A DNA stretch of 64,000 nucleotides, from contig CATKHK010000018.1 in assembly GCA_949751835.1 (NCBI GenBank), positions 434,001 through 498,000 of the forward strand, read 5' to 3'. Positions 44,322-53,799 of the stretch are shown here, one piece after another. The DNA is from Blepharisma japonicum (lineage: Eukaryota; Ciliophora; Heterotrichea; Heterotrichida; Blepharismidae). The notes beneath the pieces are model-generated. The model ran no database searches, was not told the origin of the DNA, and worked only from the letters and a program-made list of their open reading frames with translations. Numbering within the stretch: position 1 is the stretch's first letter; each line of letters begins with the position of its first letter. The translations under genes and the position numbers were made by a program.

Positions 44322-45029
44322 ATGAAAAGCTTAGCATATGGCAAAATTTCAAATTTATGCTGGGTTATGTTCCAGGGCTTCCAGCTCACTACTATCGGAA
44401 TCATGACTTGGGCCCTCTTCACAGACAATTGGGTAGAGCTTAATATCTCTGGCGTATACGGGGACTTGAAATGAACAGGAACCTTAACAAAAGTCCGTAA
44501 GGGCTTAAGGGCTTTAGAAGGGAGCTCGTACTTTGATATGTTTATAGCTTTTTGCAGCACCACTCAAAAGTCTCAAGATGTTCCTGATGAAGAAATGACC
44601 TGGTGCGAAATGTTTGCACAACTTTGGATCAGCGAATTGATTTACATAATTTTAGAAATAATCACAATTTGCGCAGTGGCCATATGGATTATTTCACTCA
44701 GATCTGCATTAAAAACTAACAAAATCAAACCAGTCCCAGCTCTTTGGTGGGCACAAATTGCGTGAATTTCCCATGAAATCGCATTTATAAGCTGGATGGT
44801 ATTGGCCAAAGCAAATTTTAGTGGAGATTGTACCAGTGAAAGCGATGACGCCTCACCACCTAAGCTTTGTGCTCTTACTGGGCCCATCCTTGGCTTAATT
44901 TTAGCAATTATGCTGCCTATAATGTCACTATCATATTCATTATTGGTGCGATATTTACCAAAATCAATTGATTGTGACATTGTAGTTCAAAAAGAATCAG
45001 AAGAGACTTTAAAAGTAATTACTGCTTAA
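44322..45029 (+). CDS. Claudin-like tetraspan protein, array copy B
   Basis: 235 residues, four spans as in copy A; TGA at 44469 and 44763 is Trp. It is nearly identical to copy B' over long stretches (MFAQLWISELIYI, SLRSALKTNKIKP, SGDCTSESDD), showing recent duplication or gene conversion. Differences concentrate in the N-terminal 90 residues and the last 20. Loop motifs are YGDLKWTGTLTKVRKGL, WCEMFAQLW, KLCALTGPILGLIL. Confidence 0.78.
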
Positions 45030-45389
45030 TAAATAAGAAAATTGTCAATAAATAATCTTATCAGTAAATAAAAAAAAAATCGCCAGAAACCTTATAAATA
45101 TATATAATTTTAAATAATCAGCCTTAAAATATTGTTTGATTTGAGAGATCGAAGATTATAACTGCATTATTAAGTTTATTAATCTCCGGAATTTTAGTTA
45201 TTAATTAAATCATTTCTTATGAAGGAATTTCAATTGCCAAAAGTAAATACGTACAGATAAAGTAATCCTATATTATTCAAAAAGAATTATTTCATTTTTG
45301 ATAGCTTTTTGCAATTTATGGGTTTGAAATTTAAAAATACCTATTCATCTTAATTACAAAAAGCCTGAAAAATGATTTATTAATTATGG

Positions 45390-45975
45390 TAAGCCTAAAA
45401 AGCAAAATAATTTCTCGTTATACTTCAGTTTTTCCAGTAGAGATGGTAATCTGGATTTTATTCCACTAAACTGATACTAAAGGATTTAAAATTTAGAAGC
45501 TCTTTAATTTCAGTTTATAAGCGTTAACAAGCATTAAAGATAGCTCCTACTAAGAATTATTTAGTGAATTCTACATAACTGCTTAAAAATCCAAAGATTT
45601 ACTTCTCGAAGAGCCAGTCTAGTGTAGGATTTTAAATTATTTTTGAATTATTTAATAATTTAGAATCAGCTAACATTTTCAATACTTTTCAGAATTTAAG
45701 CTATTAAATTTAATCTTAAAACCAAAAACCCATCCTTATTTACTATATATAGTTCTATCTCACGTGAAACAATATTTATTGCCTGCATTATTTTCTTAAA
45801 TGCTGCTATCCGTAATGACTATGGTCAGAAAAGTATTAAAAAGCCACCATCTAAGCTTTGCTACATATTCGGCCTACTATTTTGCTAATTCTTCAAGCAT
45901 TTTATTAATTTTTTTATTATCATGTTCGATCTAGGCTGATTTCTTGAATCCCTTATAAGATTTATGAATATTTTG
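45390..45975 (+). pseudogene. Decayed tetraspan gene (array copy A remnant)
   Basis: Aligns by eye with copy A at 42706 but is riddled with TAA/TAG and indels. Clear matches: GGATTTAAAATTTAGAAGC to the GDLKWSG codons; TAGCTCCTACTAAGAATTAT to GSSYSEL; AAATCCAAAGATTTACTTC to KSKD; CTCACGTGAAACA to SHEIA; CCACCATCTAAGCTTTGC to PPQLCAL. The sequence just upstream (AATTACAAAAA then CTGA) also matches copy A rather than B. It is a dead duplicate of copy A, and its place before B' shows that an A-B block was duplicated. Confidence 0.8.
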
Positions 45976-46480
45976 TTTATTTGAAGTAAATAATACTATA
46001 ATCCACGCCTCATAATAAAATAACTTCAATTGTAATAAGAAATGCAATCAGTATGATTTAAAACTAATACAAAAATTATATATAAAGCATTATTTTTGTA
46101 ACTCAACTTGCACCATTTTTCATTCTATTATTTATAGATTGCAATTACTACTTTGCAAATTCCACTCTATAGCATTAAAAATAACTATGATAATCTTACT
46201 TCATTCAAAAAATTCTTTGCATTTTATGAGTCAGAATTTTTAAATTCTCTTTCAATATACATCTTAATTAACGTCACTATTTTTTAACGACTCTCAAAAT
46301 CAATAATACCAAAAATAAAAGCCTCTTATTTTCAATTTTCCTCAATAAAAGGAGATCTTATTACTTCTAAAATTAACTGGACAATTTACGGGACATTTTA
46401 CTTATTATGCAAATTTTGTAACGAATATTCTGAATGATTATTGATTTTAAAATTAATGAGTAGTAATAATAATTATCATA

Positions 46481-47191
46481 ATGAAAAGTACAGCATTTAA
46501 CAAATTTTCGAATTTATGTTGGCTTATGTTCCAGGGCTTTCAGCTGGCTACTATCGGAATTATAGCTTGGGCTCTCTGGTCGGACAACTGGGTGAAGCTT
46601 GATGTCTCTGGCGTATATGGAGACTTGAAATGGACAGGCTCTTTAACCAAAGTACGTAAGGGTCTGGTGGCGCTACAAGGCAGCTCTTACTATGAAATGT
46701 TTACAGCTTTCTGTAGCACCACAGAAAAATCTCAAGATGTGCCTGATGAAGAATCGACCTGGTGCGAAATGTTTGCACAACTTTGGATCAGCGAGTTGAT
46801 CTATATAGTTTTAGAAATAATCACAGTCAGCGCAATGGTCATATGGATTATTTCACTCAGATCTGCATTAAAAACTAACAAAATCAAACCAATCCCAGCT
46901 CTTTGGTGGGCACAAATTGCGTGAATTTCTCATGAAATCGCATTTATAAGTTGGATGGTATTGGCCAAAGCAAATTTTAGTGGAGATTGTACCAGTGATA
47001 GCGATGACGATTCGCCACCTAAACTTTGTGCTCTTACTGGGCCCATCCTTGGCTTAATTTTAGCAATTATTTTGCCAATAATGTCAATATCGTATTCTTT
47101 ATTAATACGGTATTTGCCGAAGACAATTGAATCTGAGCATGTAATTCAAAAAGAATCTGAAGGGGCTTTAAAAGAAACTCCTACTCAATAA
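46481..47191 (+). CDS. Claudin-like tetraspan protein, array copy B'
   Basis: 236 residues with four spans at about 15-37, 108-131, 148-172 and 188-212. One TGA (46922) is Trp, where copy B also has TGA; copy B additionally uses TGA where B' has TGG (in LKWTGSL), showing silent exchange between the two Trp codons. Loops carry YGDLKWTGSLTKVRKGL, STWCEMFAQLWISELIYI and KLCALTGPILGLILAI. It ends SEGALKETPTQ. Function unknown; same family as copies A and B. Confidence 0.78.
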
Positions 47192-47381
47192 ATAATATAG
47201 ATTCCCAATTAAAATAAATTTATTATAGAAAAATGAGTCATAATTCGTGTTTTTGACATATTATCATCTAATTTTAAATAAACTATCAATAATAAATTAT
47301 GTCGAAAAATTCAAATATATAACTCGATAAATGATTTTTGAATTATACAATATATCACAATGCACCTGAAATGCAAATTTA

Positions 47382-48314
47382 TTATACTTTATTATTTGAT
47401 ATAATTAATTCAATTGGGTGATGGTCACTTCCCATGATAGTATCGTATATTATATGATCTTTAACCCTTGACATAAAATTTGCACTTACAATTGCATAAT
47501 CAAGCCTCCAGCCTCTATTTTTAATTCTTGAATCAGTTCGTCTTTGACTAAACCATGTATATTTCCTCACATTTGGGTAAAGAGATCTAAAAGTATCAAC
47601 CAAGCCGTCATTTAAAGTTGTTGAAAATGAATTTCTCTCTTCAATTGTGCATCCTGGGCATCTTTCGTTGCCTTTAAAGCTATGTATGTCAAGTTCTTGA
47701 TGCACAACATTTAGATCTCCTATTCAAATAACACTTTTTCCTGTTTTTTCTAAGTTTTTAAGATACTCTTTTAGGTCTTTGTCCCATTCTTCTACTCGGT
47801 ACTCAAGACGAATTAGTCCTTCTCCTGCATTTGGTATGTATGAACATACTAAATAAAAAGTGTCATACTCAGCTGTAAGGACTCTTCCTTCATCATCATG
47901 CTTTCTTTTATCAATCCCTGGCTTGACGCTAATAGGCTCAGTTTTGCTTAAAATTGCTACGCCTGAATATCCTTTTTTGACACGGCTGCATGACCAATAT
48001 TGATATTTATATTGAGGAAAACGTTCCTTTAAATCGCTTGTCATAGATTCCTGAAGCTTTGTTTCATTAAAACAAAAAATATCAAAGCGGTCTTGGGCTA
48101 AAAAATCTAGGAAAGTCTGCTTTTTTAAGCATGCTCTGATACCATTTACATTTCAGCAGCCTATATGGATTTCAGGGCTATCAAAAGTACCATTACCATT
48201 TGATTTTGGTGGTTTCTCTACAGCAAGTGTAAGCTGTCTAAAAGGTGCTTTACAAAGAGTACTTGTTTCTGGAAGAGGGATTTTTCGCTTGGCGGGAAGC
48301 AATTTTTTTAGCAT
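47382..48314 (-). CDS. AP endonuclease (ExoIII/APEX family)
   Basis: 310 residues starting at ATG 48314; the first 50 residues are basic and may hold a nuclear signal. Catalytic motifs in order: WNVNGIRA (the Trp is TGA), FNETKLQ (metal-binding Glu), GYSGVAILSK, IGDLNVVHQELD (Asp and Asn), TWFSQR, RGWRLDYAIVS, and GSDHHPIEL (Asp-His). All ExoIII-family active residues are present. The enzyme cuts DNA 5' to abasic sites in base-excision repair, in the nucleus or mitochondrion. It converges with the tetraspan array, 190 bp away. Confidence 0.95.
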
Positions 48315-48911
48315 TATGGAATAATAAATAATTCCATCCTTTTATTTCTTTATTAAAACATATTTATGCTGCCTTAAATATATAAAAAAACACTTAATTT
48401 ATTATAAAAATCTAATAAATTCTTTAATTTTCTTATTTATGATTTGAAATCTTGTGCTTATAATTTATTGATAAAAATAATGGAAGAAAATATACTCAAA
48501 ATTTATGGGTCAACTTTATCTCCTCCTACAAGATCGGTACTAATTTTTTGTAAACTTCATAATATTCCATACGAACTCATCAATGTTGATTTAGCTCATG
48601 GAAAGCAAAAATTACCTGAATTTTTAGCTATTAATCCTTATGGTTTAATACCTGCCATAACACATGGAAATTTTAGTATAGGGGAATGTGGAGCAATAGT
48701 TTATTATTTAGCAGAAGCTTTTCATATAAATAGTCAATGGTTTCCCTCAGCTCTCTGTGAAAAGGCAAAAATAAATGAGTATATGCATTGGCATCATACG
48801 AATACTTGAAGTGCTATCATACCTCATACTTTTAATATGGTTATTTCTCCAAATCTTTTTCATAATCCCCCTATTTCTGCTGAATTTGAAGCAGAAATAC
48901 TTAGAAATCTG

Positions 48912-49456
48912 TATACTTTTTTGAGATCGCTTACTCTTTCACGATCTCAGCAAAGGCTAAATTTTCGAAGCTCAAATTTTTGTAATGTATTCTTGGCTAA
49001 TAATTTATTAGAATATGCATTTAACATATGTTTTCTACAGTTTATATTAGTAGTTGGAGTTTTAATTAATTTAGCTAAAACAATTGAAAATGGTGAGACC
49101 TGGTAAGGGATTGTTCCAATATTAAAACTCAGCGAAGGGAACTTCGATTCTCTAAGAGTTTTAGTTAACAGAAACACTCTCCAGTGGGAGGGGCAATGGA
49201 AAAAGAGAGTTCTTCTAATCTAGAGGCGGCATGAATTATAAAGCTGATGCAAATGCCGACTTAGCTGCTCAGAACTAAGGTCGCTCTCATGTAAAGGCAC
49301 AAGGAAAATCAAGAATTAGTTTAATTATAAATACTCTTATGATATAAAATTTATCTAGTAAATATAAAAACGAAACTTATATATAAACAATTTAGCTATT
49401 ATTTTTTGAACAATTTCTAAAGTTAAATGTCTTATATTTTCTTAATTCCAAATCTG
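48912..49456. mobile_element. 545-bp insertion in the GST gene with 7-bp direct repeat
   Basis: Bounded by AAATCTG on the left (48905-48911) and right (49450-49456). The length is not a multiple of three (545 = 2 mod 3), and exact removal restores frame and family-like sequence. No terminal inverted repeats and no transposase frame are seen. The left end has a 7-bp inverted repeat, GAGATCG (48923-48929) and CGATCTC (48942-48948). The edges are AT-rich; the core at about 49100-49310 is GC-richer and folds. Candidates: retained internal eliminated sequence, SINE-like retroposed RNA gene, or another non-autonomous element. IESs in Blepharisma are said to end at TA, which this repeat lacks. Confidence 0.6.
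49125..49300 (+). ncRNA. Possible structured RNA within the GST insertion
   Basis: A patch with more GC than its surroundings that contains four consecutive helices: CGAAG-GGAA-CTTCG at 49133-49146 with a GNRA tetraloop; CTCTCC-AGTG-GGAGGG at 49177-49192; CGGCAT...ATGCCG at 49227-49258; GACTTAG...CTAAGGTC at 49258-49282 with one bulge. No coding frame spans it. I compared it in mind with SRP, RNase P/MRP, U snRNAs, telomerase RNA, tRNA and group I introns and cannot assign it. Strand is not certain, as helices read on both strands, but the GNRA loop favours plus. Confidence 0.4.
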
Positions 49457-49722
49457 GAAATTAACGAATTATTTGCAACAGGTATTTATATTGCGAGAAC
49501 TCCAAATCCAACATATGCTGATATTTTATTATACAGCCATGTTTCTCATTTAGAAATGGCGAAATTTGATTTTAGCCCTTATCCTGCATTAGATAGATGG
49601 AGAGAAGAAATTGGTTCAATTGAAGCTGTTAGACAAATACATGATCCATTTCGAGAAGAAATTGGTCAATGGTACAAACTTAACCTTATTAAAAACTTTT
49701 AATAAACTTCTTGATATCTTAT

Positions 49723-50598
49723 TTACTCATTTATTTTGACTTTAAAACTAAAATCCATCTTCGGACTTCTATTTTGTGACAGTGTTTTCACATTGAACTG
49801 TGACGCACTTACAAGAGTTAAATACTTATTTATCCTATTTCTCACCACGATCCCTAATGCTCCTTCACTATCTCCTCTAGTTTTTATAATTAAATCAGGA
49901 CTAAATATATATTGGCAGCCAAATTTTACTTCAACAGTTTTTTCGCTTGTATAGCTGAAGGAAGAGCCTAATTTTAAGTCTTTTTTGAAATCATAATACA
50001 TTGAGCATATTAAATTTCCTAATGAGTATGCGTTTTTGTCAGTGCTTATGTGCTTTATACCTATTTTATGATGTTCATTTGACCAAAATAATGCTGCGTT
50101 ATAAGTTATAAATCGTAAGGAGCGGAGTCCTAAAGCAAGCTCTAATCCGCAGCCGAAATTATTATGTTTGGCTACAGTACTTATGTTTAGAGAAGGAAAA
50201 TCAGTAATAAAAAATTTAGTCCTATGTTTTTCAGTGATCTGCTCTATAGAGATTGATTTTTTTTGTGAATGGGAGCCTGCATTATGCTCAAGCTCTAATT
50301 TCAGGGTTGAATTTGGGTACTTCGGATTAGTGTATTCTACCAAAGACTTAAAGAGTTTAGATGTAAAAATTTCTTGCTTAAACATAAACTGCGGAATAGC
50401 GTAGCTAAAGTAAACTGAGCCGATTGTAATAGGAGTATGATTATCACTGGGAATCTGTCTTATCGAAGATTTCGTTTTTAAGTCATCAGCTGCTTTAGCA
50501 TATAGTGAAATTGCAGCAATTTGGTTAAAACAGTAGCCTTTTTCAAGTAAATCTTCTTGAAGCTTAGTTATACGATCAAAACTTTCAAGTTTTGCCAT
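49723..50598 (-). CDS. Mitochondrial porin (VDAC/Porin_3 family)-like
   Basis: 291 residues, close to the 283 of VDAC. No membrane helix; instead, alternating strands across the length, as in a 19-strand barrel (for example STLKLELEHNAG, NNFGCGLELALGLR, LKLGSSFSYTSEKTVEVKFGCQY). The end LIIKTRGDSEGALGIVVRN...LTLVSASQFNV...KMDFSFKVKINE corresponds to the last hairpins of VDAC. The N-terminal 60 residues are helical and longer than usual. The protein would conduct metabolites across the outer mitochondrial membrane; Tom40 is the alternative. It converges with the GST remnant, 20 bp apart, and diverges from the next gene. Confidence 0.72.
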   Translation of the reverse strand: MAKLESFDRITKLQEDLLEKGYCFNQIAAISLYAKAADDLKTKSSIRQIPSDNHTPITIGSVYFSYAIPQFMFKQEIFTSKLFKSLVEYTNPKYPNSTLKLELEHNAGSHSQKKSISIEQITEKHRTKFFITDFPSLNISTVAKHNNFGCGLELALGLRSLRFITYNAALFWSNEHHKIGIKHISTDKNAYSLGNLICSMYYDFKKDLKLGSSFSYTSEKTVEVKFGCQYIFSPDLIIKTRGDSEGALGIVVRNRINKYLTLVSASQFNVKTLSQNRSPKMDFSFKVKINE

Positions 50599-50719
50599 TT
50601 ATTATATCATAAAAGGCTTTCAGAAATTAATGAAAATAACTACCAACGAAATTTTATATTAGAAATTATTTTTTGCAATAAGAATTCTCCATTGTTATTT
50701 TCTGTATCAATAATATATA

Positions 50720-52594
50720 ATGGGCTGTGGAGGATCAAAGAAACCGAAAGAGGAAACCAAAAAAGTTGAGGAAAAGCATGAAGAAAATAAGCATGACACT
50801 ACCAATGGAGGACAAGAGGCAGAAAAGCCTACTCATCAGCCAGAAACTAAAACAACTGAAGAAGGCCAAGCTGGTGGCCATGCAGGAACACTTATCTTTG
50901 AAGGCAACCGTCTTCTCAAAAAAGCTAAAAAAGGTGAAATTGATTTCTTTCAATATCTCTATAGCCCAGACCAAACTGATCAAGATGTAATTGAGCTCAG
51001 AAAATTCGCCCCCAGTTTCTACGGAATTGAAGAGCGAAATAACGAGCCCTATATTTCAATGGAAAATTTACTAACAGGGTACGAGCATCCAAATATTATG
51101 GACTGTAAGCTTGGAAGAATCACTTGGACCCCTCATCATACTGAAGAAACCAAAGCTCATCAAGAAGCCAAAAATAGAACCACCACAACTGGCTCTTTAG
51201 GCTTTAGAATTTCAGGAATAATTACCAAAGATTCCCATGGCAAAAAAATTGAAGCTTGGGCCAAAAAAGAAGGCTTTTTTGGAATCAATGAAGGAAATAT
51301 ACACGAGCAGTTTGTAAAAATCGCGACTCATGACGGAAAAATCAATTATGAAGCTATTGATGTATTTATTAGAGGGACAAATGAAATATTAAATTGGTTT
51401 AAAAGGCAAAAAACAAAGCATTTTGTAGCAAGCTCAGTATTTTATGTCAGTGGGAAAAATAATAAGCATCAGGTGAGATATATTGATTTTGCACATGCAA
51501 TTGAGGCGAATGGGGAAATTGATTATAATGTAATTGAAGGGCTCGAAAATTGTATCAAAATTTGGGAGAAATTAAAAAATCCAATACCACAGCCTGTAGC
51601 TTCAGGTGATCAAGCAGGAGGGCATGAGGGTAGCTTGATTTTTAGAGGAAATAAGTTACTTAAAAAAGCCCATCCTGCCGAAATAGGGTTTTATAGTGCG
51701 CTATTTGATCCACAGCTTGAAAATTCTGAGTTAATTGAATTCCGTAAATTTGTGCCATATTTTTATGGAGTGGAAATAATTAATAACAAAAATTATATAG
51801 TCCTTGAAAATGTGCTGTTTGGGTATGAGCACCCTAATGTATTAGATTGCAAAATAGGAAAAGTAACCTGGACTAAAGACCATAATGAGGTGAAAACTAA
51901 AAAACAGCAAGAAAAAGCAAGGACTACTACAACTGGATCACTAGGTTTCAGGATTTCTGGTTTAATAACCAAAGACGAGTTTGGAAATAAAATTGAATCT
52001 TGGAGCAAAGACGGTGGATATTTCAATATAACCCCAGAAAATATTCATGAGCAGCTTGTAAAAATTGTTCACAGAGGAGATACTTTTCAGCTTGACAGAG
52101 CAGAGCTGCTATTAAAGCAAACTCAAGAAATATTAAACTGGTTCACAAAACAGCGCTCTAAGCTATTTTTCACTGCTTCTGTTTTATATGTAAATGGCAC
52201 TGACAAAGCCCAAGCTCGATTTATTGATTTCGCTCACGTTTTTGATGCAGAAGGGCATGAAGATATAAGTAATTTCTAAATAGATACGAGAGAAGGACTA
52301 GAAAACCTTATAAAATGCTGGCAAGAAGTAATAAGAAAATACTGCCCTCCTCAAGAGAGAGTAAAACCTCAAAAATTCCCTTATGAAGTTACTTTAGAAG
52401 AAGGAAAAACTTACCATTACTGTGACTGTGGGAGGTCAAAAGTGCAGCCATTTTGTGATGGTTCTCATATTGATACCTCTTTTACTCCAATTGCTGTGGT
52501 AGTTAGTGAGACTAAATCTTACCATCTCTGTGGTTGCAAGTCAACCAAAAACAAGCCTTATTGTGATGGTTCTCATACTAAATTAGACTGGTAG
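50720..52594 (+). CDS. Tandem inositol polyphosphate kinase fused to two CDGSH iron-sulfur domains
   Basis: 619 residues in exons 50720-52268 and 52284-52594. The N-terminus MGCGGSKK fits N-myristoylation on Gly2 and palmitoylation on Cys3, so it is probably membrane-tethered. A charged linker leads to two IPK domains, about 51-290 and 297-530. Each has the family motif PxxxDxKxG (HPNIMDCKLG, HPNVLDCKIG), the TTTTGSLGFRISG block, and the metal-binding IDFAH (about 255 and 502), so both may be active IPMK/IP6K-type kinases making higher inositol phosphates or pyrophosphates. The last 80 residues hold two CDGSH motifs, CDCGRSKVQPFCDGSH and CGCKSTKNKPYCDGSH, each able to bind one [2Fe-2S] cluster through three Cys and one His. 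I know of no described protein with this combination. Confidence 0.9.
52269..52283 (+). other. 15-nt spliceosomal intron
   Basis: GTAATTTCTAAATAG. Removing it deletes a TAA and aligns the second kinase end (INTREGLENLIKCWQEV) with that of the first (VIEGLENCIKIWEKL), which proves that the CDGSH part belongs to the same gene. Confidence 0.9.
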
Positions 52595-52612
52595 CTTATT
52601 TTTTAAATAAAT

Positions 52613-53656
52613 TTAATCTCTATAATTCCTACTGGGTATTTTATTTCTCTCTGGGAATTTTTGTCTGTCTATTTCTTTGCTTTCTGTTCCCTTCATGCTT
52701 GATATTTGAAGCTGCAAGCCTTTTAATGACTCTATATGGTCTGCTACAGACTGTGGGCTAATAAAGCACTTCATACTGACAGTCCTATCATAGTTTTGCA
52801 GCTGGGAAGTCTCAGCTTCTACCTTTAAAAACAATTTTTCTTTACTTTCTGCATAAAAATCAATTAATTCTCTACTATTGGCTTGCTGCAATATTTTTGA
52901 GACATTGCTGTATAGCTCTCCAATAGATGTAACTTTTGAGGCTAAAGCGCGGCTTATGGCGTCTAATTCTTTTAAATTTTCTTCTAAAAATCTGTCTGCT
53001 TGAGATGTTAATTCTTTTTCTTTTTTATCTAATCTTGCTCTTAAATCTTCAAAAGCATGCTTTATTTGCTGCTTGGCTGTATGAGACTGGTCTAAAGTTT
53101 CTTTTTTCCGCTGCTCTATTTTATCTTCAAGACTTTGTAGCTCATCTTGTTTATTGGAAAGGAGAAGTAGCATATCTTCAACTTTTCCTTTTATGATAGG
53201 AAATGCTGTTTTTACTCTCATAACTTCGTGACCTTTATGCAGACCATGAATTGCGCATTCTGAGCAGATGCATTCTGCTTCACACTCAAAACAAAAATAA
53301 TTAGGAACTTCGTCTGGGTGATCTTTGCAGTATTCTTGAGCTGGCTCCCAATTTTGTTTGTAATGATCTGAAGAAGTTAAGTCTCCTTCGTCAAGTTCTG
53401 AATCTTTTGGCTCTTCTAAATTAAGCTTGAGAAGCTCATTTGCACTGGCTGGGTCTAAGATAGTTGAGGAACGACATATATCACAAGCAACTTTCTATAT
53501 GGAAAATACATAAAAAGGCTCATTTTCTTTAGAATAGTCCTTGAGAATGTTTCGAGCTGAGCAGAGCAAGCAAAGATTATGATCACATGTAAGAATCAGC
53601 ATATCTGAAGGCTGTCTTCCGCATTTTGCACAAGTCATGGCCATAAGTGAGTCCAT
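52613..53656 (-). CDS. RING - B-box - coiled-coil (TRIM-like) protein
   Basis: 342 residues in exons 53510-53656 and 52613-53494. Residues about 9-64 are a RING-like zinc finger: CAKC, then CDHNLCLLC, then CDIC; the intron lies inside it. Residues about 105-145 form a B-box (YCKDHPDEVPNYFCFECEAECICSECAIHGLHKGHEV). A long coiled coil follows at about 160-260 (KQDELQSLEDKIEQRKKE). This order is that of TRIM-type E3 ubiquitin ligases, without a recognisable C-terminal substrate domain. The start could also be the Met 6 codons in. It converges with the kinase-CDGSH gene, 18 bp apart. Confidence 0.82.
53495..53509 (-). other. 15-nt spliceosomal intron
   Basis: GTATTTTCCATATAG in the RING/B-box gene; unspliced it gives TAG between the RING half-sites. 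Confidence 0.85.
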
Positions 53657-53799
53657 TTTCAAAAAAATAGTTTATAACTGTGGCTTAATTTTTGTAATAC
53701 TTTTGCCGTTTTCTTGATTAAGTTTAATTTATTTATATTAATTTATAAAATACTAATAATATTAATAAATTCCTTATAATAAATAGTCAATTTAACTTA

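Larger units (their letters stand above)
48480..49702 (+). pseudogene. Theta-like glutathione S-transferase gene interrupted by a 545-bp insertion
   Basis: The first part, 48480-48911, encodes the thioredoxin-fold half (YGSTLSPPTRSVLIFCKLHN, NPYGLIPAI with cis-Pro, GECGAIVYYLAEAF) and the start of the helical half (INEYMHWHHTNTW). The second part, 49457-49702, encodes the rest (YIARTPNPTYADILLYSHV, PYPALDRWREEIGSIEA). Between them the frame is lost. AAATCTG occurs at 48905-48911 and again at 49450-49456 in the same codon phase; joining across one copy gives a 225-residue protein, normal GST length. As the DNA stands the protein is broken, unless the insert is removed from DNA (as an IES) or RNA. 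GSTs conjugate glutathione to electrophiles. Confidence 0.8.

Noticed and set aside
48917-49409. TTTTTTGA direct repeat as the boundary of the GST insertion
   Set aside because: Joining at this repeat leads into TAA codons at 49418 and 49424; AAATCTG restores the frame and is preferred.
52936-53196. Leu-rich plus-strand frame of 86 residues
   Set aside because: Antisense of the coiled coil of the RING/B-box gene, where heptad codons give artificial Leu-rich translations.
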